Translations under genes and position numbers: made by a program
Origin: Pseudomonas frederiksbergensis
GTDB taxonomy: Bacteria; Pseudomonadota; Gammaproteobacteria; Pseudomonadales; Pseudomonadaceae
DNA: 64,000 bases
NCBI RefSeq assembly: GCF_900105495.1
Contig: NZ_FNTF01000002.1
Location: 6,216,001-6,280,000 of the forward strand
Reading direction: 5' to 3'
Shown here: piece by piece, positions 57,447-64,000 of the stretch
Numbering within the stretch: position 1 is the stretch's first letter
Layout of the letters: each line of letters starts with the position of its first letter
Notes under the pieces: generated by a model
Told to the model about the DNA's origin: nothing
The model's database searches: none
Seen by the model: the letters and a program-made list of their open reading frames with translations, nothing else

Positions 57447-58256
57447 ATGGCCAAGCACACGCCTCCCATCGATTGGTTCCACCGCGCGCCGGACGTTGGC
57501 GGGCTTCAGCGTTTCGAGGCGTTTTTTGCCGGACACGGCTACGACCTTCACCGTCACGATACCTACGCCATCGGCCATACCCTGGCCGGCGTGCAGAGTT
57601 TTCAGTACCGCGGCGGCTGGCGCCACAGTCTGCCGGGCGGGACCATGGTGCTGCACCCGGACGAAGTTCACGATGGCGAAGCCGGCACCGAGACCGGGTT
57701 CCAATATCGAATGATGTACATCGAGCCGGCGCTGATCCAGCAGATGCTCGGCGGCCAGCCGTTGCCGTTTATCAAGACCGGCCTGTCGGCCGATCCACGT
57801 TTGTTCGCCGCCACCGCCGTGCTGCTGCGAAGCCTCGATTGTCCCCTCGATCCTCTGGAAGAGCAGGATGCGCTGTTCGATCTGGCCCAAGCCTTGAACA
57901 GTGTTTCCGGCGTGCCTGCCACACGCCAGAGCTTCGACTACGTGGCCGCCGAACGCGCGCGCGAATTCATCCACAGCGCACTGGATCGCACCGTGACGCT
58001 GGAAGAACTGGCGCAACACAGTGGTCGCGATCGCTGGAGCCTGTCGCGGGATTTTCGCCTGTTGTTCGGCACCAGCCCTTATCGATACCTGACCATGCGC
58101 CGCCTCGACCTGGTCCGCTCGCTGTTGATCCAGGGCCAGTCACTGGTCAGCGCCGCGCTGATCGCCGGCTTCACCGATCAGAGCCACATGACCCGGCAAT
58201 TCAGCAAAACCTACGGCTTGTCGCCGGCACGCTGGATGAAAATGCACCGCCGCTGA
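57447..58256 (+). CDS. AraC-family transcriptional regulator
   Basis: A 269-residue regulator with an N-terminal cupin-like AraC ligand domain (LHRHDTYAIGHTLAGVQSF, HPDEVHDGEAG) and a C-terminal double helix-turn-helix. The latter has DRTVTLEELAQHSGRDRWSLSR and AALIAGFTDQSHMTRQFSKT then YGLSPARW. Such regulators often control an adjacent exporter or catabolic gene. Two TGCAACA repeats at about 57329 and 57340 upstream may be sites. It is followed by the cupin gene after 77 bp. Confidence 0.88.
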   Translation: MAKHTPPIDWFHRAPDVGGLQRFEAFFAGHGYDLHRHDTYAIGHTLAGVQSFQYRGGWRHSLPGGTMVLHPDEVHDGEAGTETGFQYRMMYIEPALIQQMLGGQPLPFIKTGLSADPRLFAATAVLLRSLDCPLDPLEEQDALFDLAQALNSVSGVPATRQSFDYVAAERAREFIHSALDRTVTLEELAQHSGRDRWSLSRDFRLLFGTSPYRYLTMRRLDLVRSLLIQGQSLVSAALIAGFTDQSHMTRQFSKTYGLSPARWMKMHRR

Positions 58257-58333
58257 GCCACGCACAATCGTTCAAGAAGCTCACCGATACGCCGGCTATC
58301 GTGGATGCACGATCAAACCACGAGAGCTGCTGC

Positions 58334-58702
58334 ATGAACGCTTACGAAAGCCTTAATTTCGCTGAGAAAATTTCCAGGATCGGGCCGTACTGGACGCCCA
58401 GGGTCATCGCCGAAATGAACGACTACCAGTTCAAGGTGGTGAAGCTGCTGGGGGATTTCATCTGGCACGATCACCAGGATACCGACGAAACCTTCATCGT
58501 CCTCGAAGGACAATTGCGGATCGACTTTCGCGATGGCCACGTGCTGGTGAACGCCGGCGAAATGTATGTGGTGTCAAAAGGTGTCGAGCACAAACCGTTC
58601 GCCGAGCAGGAGGTGAAACTCCTGCTGATCGAGCCCAAGGGTGTGCTGAACACCGGGAGCGAAGGTGGCGAGCGCACTGCGCAAAATGACGTTTGGGTGT
58701 GA
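58334..58702 (+). CDS. Cupin-domain protein
   Basis: A 122-residue single cupin. The metal motif appears as WHDHQDTDETFIVLEGQLRI (the HxH...E part), and the second part reads GEMYVVSKGVEHKPFAEQEV with the late His. The metal-binding set is kept, so it may be an isomerase, dioxygenase or sugar-binding protein. Substrate unknown. It starts at the ATG at 58334 (GAGAG upstream) and lies in the same strand as the AraC gene. Confidence 0.86.
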   Translation: MNAYESLNFAEKISRIGPYWTPRVIAEMNDYQFKVVKLLGDFIWHDHQDTDETFIVLEGQLRIDFRDGHVLVNAGEMYVVSKGVEHKPFAEQEVKLLLIEPKGVLNTGSEGGERTAQNDVWV

Positions 58703-58714
58703 AAGGCAGGCGGC

Positions 58715-58925
58715 TTACGGCGGCAAGGTTTTGCCGTCCGCTGGATCGCCGATTTTCAGGAAGTGCCGGCCCGCCCCATGGTGCAAGGTGCAAGGTGCGC
58801 AATGCATCTTGCCCTTCGAAGCGCCAGCGACCGTCACTGAACACTCGCTCGTCTGCCTGTGCGGGAATCACCTCAGCCAGAAACAGATCGTATTGCTGGT
58901 GCGATTCACGCCGCGATGGCAGGCA
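58715..58925 (-). pseudogene. 3' remnant of a flavin-reductase-like gene
   Basis: The minus strand encodes a C-terminal fragment: ESHQQYDLFLAEVIPAQADE, then RVFSDGRWRFEGQDALRTLH, and, after a frameshift, HGAGRHFLKIGDPADGKTLP with a stop at 58715. This looks like the end of a flavin-reductase (DIM6/NTAB-like) domain. The frame is broken by a tandem copy of the 7-mer GTGCAAG at 58781-58794. No 5' part exists: the fragment begins directly after the stop of the next gene at 58926. Family call is by pattern and is moderate. Confidence 0.6.
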
Positions 58926-60242
58926 TCAAGTCGCTAGCTGATTGGCAAACTGCCCGACCGCGTTCACCACTTTCTGAGCACCGTCCTGAATCTCGACAAT
59001 CACCGTCCCCGCCTCTGCCGCCAGCGCCAGCCCCTGTTCAGCCTGGAGTTTGCCCTCGGTCATCAGCGCCACGGCGTTGCGCGCCATGTCCTGGTTCTGC
59101 CGCACCACGCCGACAATCTCATCGGTTGCCTGGCTGGTGCGCGAAGCCAATTGCCGGACCTCATCCGCCACCACCGCGAAACCACGCCCCTGTTCCCCGG
59201 CCCGAGCCGCTTCGATGGCCGCGTTGAGCGCCAGCAGGTTGGTCTGTTCGGCAATCCCGCTGATGGTTTTGACAATGGTGCCGATCACCAGCGACTGCTC
59301 GTTCAGCGCTTCGATGCCTTCCCCGGCGGTTTGCATGTGCGAAGCAAGGTCACGCATCACGTTGACCGCCTGAGTCACCACCGCACTCCCGCGCTGCGCG
59401 CTGCTGTCGGTTTGCTGCGAGGTGCTATAGGCAATGTTGGCGGCGTCGGCGACGGCTTGCTCCTGATTGACTTGATCGGTAATCACCGTGGCGAATTTCA
59501 CCACTTTGTAGAGTTTGTTATTGGCATCGACCACCGGGTTGTAGGAAGCCTCCAGCCAGACCACGCGACCGTGGCTGTCGATGCGCTTGAAACGGGCAGC
59601 GACGAACTCCCCTGCGTTCAAGCGGCGCCAGAAATCCTGGTACGCGGTGCTGTTGTAATCCTCGGGTTCGCAGAACATGCGGTGATGTTTGCCCTGGATT
59701 TGCGCCAGGCTGTAACCCATGCCGCTGAGGAACCGTTCGTTGGCCGCCAGCACGTTGCCATTGAGGTCAAACTCGATCACTGCCGTGGAGCGCACAAGCG
59801 CGCCGATCAGGTTCTCATGCTCACGAGACGCCTCGATGGTGCGGGTCAGGTCACTGGAGTAAATCGAGAAGTGCTTGATCCGGCCCTCCGCGGACCGAAC
59901 CGGCTGCACGATCGAGCGCAGCCAGGCTTCCTGGCCATTGCCGCGCAACAAACGCACCGTGCCGGCAAAGTGCTCGCCACGGGTCAGTGCGACCTTGAAG
60001 CGCTTGTGGAATTCGTCCGACTTCACATGGGCCGGGACGATGTCTTCGATGTGTCGCCCTATCAGGTCGTTGCTTTTGTAAAGCATCTCGCCGATGAAGT
60101 TCTGGTTGACCGATTGAATCCGCCCATCGGCATCGAGGGTCAGGACCAGCATCTCGCTTTCCAGGCTTTCCTTCACTTGCTGGAGGCTGGAGAGTTCTTC
60201 GCGAAGAGCCGACAGCTCCTGCTTCAAGCGTTTGTTGAACAT
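58926..60242 (-). CDS. Soluble PAS-PAS methyl-accepting chemotaxis protein (Aer/BdlA-like)
   Basis: A 438-residue receptor without membrane segments. After a coiled start ([18 protein letters not shown]) come two PAS domains, about 30-135 ([16 protein letters not shown]...IVP) and about 150-265 ([20 protein letters not shown]...HHRMFCEP). The signalling tip is [20 protein letters not shown] then [12 protein letters not shown]. This is the BdlA-type layout that in P. aeruginosa links redox or nutrient signals to biofilm dispersion. Start at 60242 ([13 protein letters not shown]). Ligand unknown. Confidence 0.9.
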   Translation of the reverse strand: MFNKRLKQELSALREELSSLQQVKESLESEMLVLTLDADGRIQSVNQNFIGEMLYKSNDLIGRHIEDIVPAHVKSDEFHKRFKVALTRGEHFAGTVRLLRGNGQEAWLRSIVQPVRSAEGRIKHFSIYSSDLTRTIEASREHENLIGALVRSTAVIEFDLNGNVLAANERFLSGMGYSLAQIQGKHHRMFCEPEDYNSTAYQDFWRRLNAGEFVAARFKRIDSHGRVVWLEASYNPVVDANNKLYKVVKFATVITDQVNQEQAVADAANIAYSTSQQTDSSAQRGSAVVTQAVNVMRDLASHMQTAGEGIEALNEQSLVIGTIVKTISGIAEQTNLLALNAAIEAARAGEQGRGFAVVADEVRQLASRTSQATDEIVGVVRQNQDMARNAVALMTEGKLQAEQGLALAAEAGTVIVEIQDGAQKVVNAVGQFANQLAT

Positions 60243-60362
60243 GGGATACACCGATGGACAGGGAAAGAAAGCGGCATGCAGCCTAGCCATCGGCCTAAAG
60301 GATATTTTCTGAAGAGTGTTTCAGGGTTGTCCTACAAAAATAGTTGCGGTGTGCTCATCTGA

Positions 60363-60917
60363 TCAACTGACACGGTTTAGCCGTGCCATCACGTCTTCCA
60401 TCTTCGGCCGTCGCGCCGCCCATTCCTGTCGCGTAATGCCCAGCATCACCACATCGACTCTGACGTTGTCCTTGATGATGTTCTGCCGTCGCACGCCTTC
60501 AACGGAAAAGCCGAACTTCTGGTGCAGGCTGATCACCGCCGGGTTGCTCTGTAACACCTCACAGTTGAGCTTTTCCAGACCTGCCACACCAAACGCGTGG
60601 TCCAGAAGCCAGAACTCCAATCGACTGCCCAGCCCTTGTCCCTGCAGATCGCTATCGAGATAAAAAGCCCAGTCAGCCGTTTTGTGCAATGTGCTGATCG
60701 CGTTCAGCGACACCACGCCACGGGCTGCGCCGTCGAGCATGAGTACGAACACCGATTGACGGAGATTGTCCGTTAACGAGTCAAGCCAGGCAGCATGCTC
60801 GGCCTCGGATATCTCATGATCGGTGTACATGTATTGGCGAACATCAGGCTGATTGCGCAAATCGCGCACCCGCGACTGAACCTGACGGGACACTTCAAGG
60901 ATGGGTACCAATTGCAC
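60363..60917 (-). CDS. GNAT acetyltransferase, PseH-like
   Basis: A 184-residue GNAT enzyme. Its RVRDLRNQPDVRQYMYTDHEIS N-terminus resembles PseH, the acetyltransferase of pseudaminic acid synthesis, and the acetyl-CoA loop is QGQGLGSRLE. The C-terminal FGFSVEGVRRQNIIKD is typical of the wider RimJ/RimL-PseH group. The start is a GTG at 60917 with AAAGGAG at good spacing. No other pse genes are near, so a different substrate is possible. Confidence 0.82.
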   Translation of the reverse strand: MQLVPILEVSRQVQSRVRDLRNQPDVRQYMYTDHEISEAEHAAWLDSLTDNLRQSVFVLMLDGAARGVVSLNAISTLHKTADWAFYLDSDLQGQGLGSRLEFWLLDHAFGVAGLEKLNCEVLQSNPAVISLHQKFGFSVEGVRRQNIIKDNVRVDVVMLGITRQEWAARRPKMEDVMARLNRVS

Positions 60918-60976
60918 TGATGCTGCTCCTTTGCATTGTGTTGCTTTTGTACATCGCAGGACCCCTTCAACAGTCA

Positions 60977-62290
60977 CTAAACGCAGGAAGCCGCGCTGCG
61001 ACTTCCGACATTAGGCATCCGCGTCCCGAAATACGCGGCACAGCTCACACCCACTGCCCCCATCACCGCGCAGAAGATCACGCAGATCCATGGGCTCCAC
61101 GGCATCAGACCGATCAGCAACAACGGTGTGATACTTGCCCAGACGGCGTAGGCAATGTTGTAGGTGAAGGAAATCCCCGAGACACGAATCCGCGCCGGGA
61201 ACAGGCTGACCATCACCGACGGCACCGCGCCGACCACTCCGCAACCAAGGCCGGCCACCGCGTACGCCAGACCGATCCAGCCGCCTCCGATGATCAGGCA
61301 GGTATAGAGCACGCCGATACCCAAAGGCAGCAGCAAGCTATAGAGCATCACGGTGCGCCAGGCGCCAATGCGGTCGACCAGCAGCCCGGCAAGTACACAG
61401 CCGATATTCAGAAAGACAATGCCCAAGGCACTCAGGGCGAAGGTGTGGCTGGCGGTCATACCGAAGGTTTTCTGCATCATGGTTGGGGTGATCACCACGA
61501 ACACCACCACTGCCGAGGTCAGTACGCAGGTGAGGATCATCGCCGGCAGCATGGCCAGGCGGTGTTCACGCAAGACCGTGCGCAGCGGCAGTTCGACGGC
61601 CGCATCACGTTGGGCCTGCATGGCCATGAACACCGGGGTTTCGCTGAGCCAGCGGCGTAGCCAGACGCCAATCACGCCGAACACACCGCCCAGCAGGAAC
61701 GGGTAACGCCAAGCGTAATCAAGGATTTCCGCCGGGGTGAATGCCTGTGCCAGAAAGGTCGCCGTCAGTGCACCGATCAGGTAGCCAAACGTCAACCCGG
61801 CCTGCAGGAAACCGAGGGCATAGCCGCGGTGCCCGACCGGCGCATGCTCGGCGACGAACACCCAGGCGCTCGGCACTTCGCCACCCACCGCCGCGCCCTG
61901 GAGAATTCGCAGCGCCAACAGCAGCAGCGGGGCGAAATAACCGATTTGCGCGTAGGTCGGCATGATGCCGATCAGCAGGCACGGCAGCGCCATCATCAGG
62001 ATGCTCAGGCTGAAGACCTTCTTGCGGCCCAGTCGATCGGCGAAATGCGCCATCAGAATCCCGCCCAATGGCCGCGCCAGATAACCGGTCGCGAAGATCC
62101 CGAAGCTTTGCAGCAGTCGCAGCCACTCAGGCATTTCCGGCGGGAAGAACAGCTGGCTGAGGGTCAGGGCGAAAAATACGAAAATGATGAAATCGTAGAT
62201 TTCCAGCGCACCGCCAAGGGCCGCAAGGCCGAGGGTCTTGTAATCCGAGCGGGTGAACGGCGCCGGATGCGAGTGAGTGTTGGCAGTCAT
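60977..62290 (-). CDS. MFS transporter, metabolite:H+ symporter (ProP-like)
   Basis: A 437-residue MFS protein of the MHS branch with 12 likely membrane segments. Landmarks are LEIYDFIIFVFFALTLSQLF, GYLARPLGGILMAHFADRLG RKK-type cytoplasmic loop, and ILQGAAVGGEVPSAWVFVAE. MHS members import compatible solutes, citrate, alpha-ketoglutarate or aromatic acids; substrate unknown. The start is the ATG at 62290 (MTANTHSHPAPFTR); an ATG 39 bp upstream lacks a better ribosome site. Confidence 0.88.
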   Translation of the reverse strand: MTANTHSHPAPFTRSDYKTLGLAALGGALEIYDFIIFVFFALTLSQLFFPPEMPEWLRLLQSFGIFATGYLARPLGGILMAHFADRLGRKKVFSLSILMMALPCLLIGIMPTYAQIGYFAPLLLLALRILQGAAVGGEVPSAWVFVAEHAPVGHRGYALGFLQAGLTFGYLIGALTATFLAQAFTPAEILDYAWRYPFLLGGVFGVIGVWLRRWLSETPVFMAMQAQRDAAVELPLRTVLREHRLAMLPAMILTCVLTSAVVVFVVITPTMMQKTFGMTASHTFALSALGIVFLNIGCVLAGLLVDRIGAWRTVMLYSLLLPLGIGVLYTCLIIGGGWIGLAYAVAGLGCGVVGAVPSVMVSLFPARIRVSGISFTYNIAYAVWASITPLLLIGLMPWSPWICVIFCAVMGAVGVSCAAYFGTRMPNVGSRSAASCV

Positions 62291-62546
62291 GAAAAGGACT
62301 CTGGCATAGGCAAAAACCGAGGCGCCCATGGTCTACGCAAACGCGCCAACGGACAACCCATTAGGCCAAAGTCCTGGATGCGTAAAACTTCGGACAAACG
62401 CCTGGATTTATCCTACAGACAGCTTCGATTGCGCCTGACATGAAACCCGGAGAGGTCTTATCTCCAACCTATAAATTGCTGAGTAGACTCCGACAGCTCA
62501 CACACTTTTTAAAGCAAGACAGCACTGACCAAGGATGAACCAACAC

Positions 62547-62867
62547 ATGTCTTTAATTTCGAAAACGCTGGAAGAGATGATTAACGAGATTTACCAGGAC
62601 GGTAGGGTTTCAGTCGTTGAGTATAAAAAGCTGCGTGATGACGCAGATCGCCGTATGGACGCTGTCGTCCGCGAGTTCGGCCAGCACAACAATTTGACCG
62701 CCCTTCAAAAAGCGATGGATGTAGTCATGCAATTGACGCAAACGTCCATCATCGATGCCAAAAAAGCCAAACTGACCGATACAGGAGAGGCCATCGTCAA
62801 GGATGCCGTATTGGCCCAGGTCGAGTACTTGCGCGCCGGTACTCACCTGGCACTAAAGCTGTTGTAA
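62547..62867 (+). CDS. Small helical protein, unknown function
   Basis: A 106-residue protein, nearly all predicted helix and rich in charged residues (ISKTLEEMINEIYQDGRVSV, YKKLRDDADRRMDAVVREF). It has no Cys, signal or membrane segment. AAGGA lies 11 bases before the chosen ATG; another ATG at 62535 touches the ribosome site. No family recognised. Confidence 0.55.
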   Translation: MSLISKTLEEMINEIYQDGRVSVVEYKKLRDDADRRMDAVVREFGQHNNLTALQKAMDVVMQLTQTSIIDAKKAKLTDTGEAIVKDAVLAQVEYLRAGTHLALKLL

Positions 62868-63051
62868 CGCATCAATCTCCATCCGGCCCATAGACATCAA
62901 GCCCGGGCCGGACTCCATAACCGAGGGTTCCTGGCATCCAACTGCAGGTCTTACGCAAAAAAACTACTCGCAACCACTATTCTGTGTAACGCCGCTGATC
63001 CAGTATGGCGCGTACCCCAATCAACGGGACCACGCTGAAAAGGATCTGAGC

Positions 63052-64000
63052 ATGTTCAAATTCGCAGCACTCACCCTCGCGGCCCTCACCCTGAGTGCCG
63101 CCGCCCATGCCGATATCGGCCTGAAGCTAGGCAGTACCGAACGCGTCACCCGCCTCTTCGCTTACCCCAACAACTGCAACGTGATCTGCTTTCGCAACTG
63201 GACGCTGGAGCAAACGGTCGAGCATTACCTGACCCAAAGCGTGCAGCGCGATGGTTACAGCGCGGCGAAAGTGCTGGTCAAAACCGATAATAATCAGCTC
63301 TACGCCGAAATCACCGGGGTACCCCGCAGCTATGAAAAACCGCTGGCGGCGTTACTCGATGCCGGTGATCTGGCCTATACCGGCGCCAGCAAGCTGAATG
63401 CCGATGGCAAGTGGGCTTACAGCTGGTATCTGTTCCTGCCACTGGGCATGGCCCTGGAAAACCGCAAAAGCATTGAACTGCTGCACTTCCCACCCGACTA
63501 TTCGCTGACCCAGGCTCAGGATTACCTGCGATCCGCCACCACCGATCGCTGGGCCACACTGTTGACTGTCAACGGAATTCCGGCCGACCAGACGCCGGGC
63601 TACCAGACCATCATCGACATTGCACCGATTGCCGCGCCATCCAACGCCGGCAAGGATCTGGAAGGCGTCTACGACTACTTCAAGGACTACCAGACCACCA
63701 TGGTCAAGCAACTCAGCCAGAACGCCAGTGGTGCGGCGTTGCCGATGGTCGCCTTCGGCGCGCCGGTGCGTAACTGGATCAAGCAGCAATACGGGCCGAC
63801 CGTGAACGTGCTGGGCCTGGTCAGCATCAGTCCGAGCGACGGGGTGAAAGTGCCCGTTCTGGGTTCCAACCACCCAAGCTATATTTGGTACGCCGCCGAC
63901 CCGGAAAGCTATACCGGCAAAGATGCCCAGGCCAAGGCCGACACGGCGGGCCTTAAAGTCATGGGCCAGGATTTGAGTGCCGCGTGCTGGCAGGCCGCGA
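63052..64000 (+). CDS. Secreted protein, unknown function, C-terminus outside window
   Basis: An ATG at 63052 (AAAAGGA upstream) opens a frame of 316 codons with no stop to the window end. The N-terminus is a signal peptide (MFKFAALTLAALTLSAAAHA). The mature part has no motif I recognise; segments include YPNNCNVICFRNWTLEQTVE, a pair of Cys near 45-49, and WYLFLPLGMALENRKSIELL. Codon use matches real genes. It is probably periplasmic or secreted. Confidence 0.75.
   Translation, partial: MFKFAALTLAALTLSAAAHADIGLKLGSTERVTRLFAYPNNCNVICFRNWTLEQTVEHYLTQSVQRDGYSAAKVLVKTDNNQLYAEITGVPRSYEKPLAALLDAGDLAYTGASKLNADGKWAYSWYLFLPLGMALENRKSIELLHFPPDYSLTQAQDYLRSATTDRWATLLTVNGIPADQTPGYQTIIDIAPIAAPSNAGKDLEGVYDYFKDYQTTMVKQLSQNASGAALPMVAFGAPVRNWIKQQYGPTVNVLGLVSISPSDGVKVPVLGSNHPSYIWYAADPESYTGKDAQAKADTAGLKVMGQDLSAACWQAA

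Noticed and set aside
57326..58333. Long plus-strand open frame overlapping the AraC regulator and running into the cupin gene
   Set aside because: The part before 58334 lies in another frame of a clear AraC gene and reads as Arg/Pro/His-rich low-information sequence. Only the cupin part from 58334 is real.

Overview
The window looks like a chromosomal segment of a Pseudomonas, most likely of the P. fluorescens/P. putida side of the genus. The evidence is high-GC coding sequence, Pseudomonas-type protein sequences throughout, dispersed REP/REPIN palindromes between genes, and a housekeeping gene order (hprA-rsmC ... mqo ... hpt/upp/uraA/hemH ... phr ... murI-moeB-prmC-prfA-hemA / TPR-lolB-ispE-tRNA-prs-rplY-pth-ychF) that, from memory, follows the PA4626-PA4673 block of P. 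aeruginosa. I see no prophage, insertion sequence, integron or CRISPR array. Genus and synteny rest on recalled knowledge and were not checked by a search.

Layout. 1-10 kb: the end of an MBL-fold hydrolase, an orphan PP2C-type phosphatase with an altered metal site, and a minus-strand block of acyl-CoA ligase, DUF1302 porin-like protein (frameshifted here), DUF1329 protein and a large MalT-type LuxR regulator; this resembles the P. putida PP_0763-PP_0767 medium-chain fatty acid locus. 10-20 kb: GT2 glycosyltransferase, LysE exporter, hprA, rsmC, a yybP-ykoY manganese riboswitch in front of a GDT1/UPF0016 Mn exporter, M48 lipoprotein protease, a divergent SRAP protein, small metal-binding and signal proteins, an acyltransferase and the YajG lipoprotein. 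20-30 kb: a 740-nt leader and mqo, small PA4642-type genes, SulP transporter dauA, purine/pyrimidine salvage (hpt, upp, uraA), hemH and a TIGR01777 epimerase.

30-36 kb is the most interesting part: a light-response operon. Two perfect TGTACA-N12-TGTACA direct repeats, the published operator form of P. putida PplR1 (class II LitR), bracket a good sigma-70 promoter. They precede a DUF523-DUF1722 gene (RudS, tRNA 4-thiouridine eraser), the LitR-type regulator, photolyase phr and a short-chain dehydrogenase that has lost its catalytic tyrosine. A divergent upstream flavoprotein carries a near-match operator. The layout suggests that light induces both DNA repair and removal of the UVA-sensitive tRNA chromophore.

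36-49 kb: pagL with a possible AlgU promoter, murI-moeB-prmC-prfA-hemA on the minus strand, then TPR lipoprotein-lolB-ispE-tRNA-Gln-prs-rplY-pth-ychF on the plus strand. 49-64 kb: two unknown small genes, MFS transporter, membrane chemoreceptor, tRNA-Met, DUF4239 membrane protein, gamma-glutamyltransferase, ddlA, AraC regulator, cupin, a truncated flavin-reductase remnant, a soluble PAS-PAS chemoreceptor, a PseH-like acetyltransferase, another MFS transporter, a small helical protein, and a secreted protein whose frame runs off the right edge.
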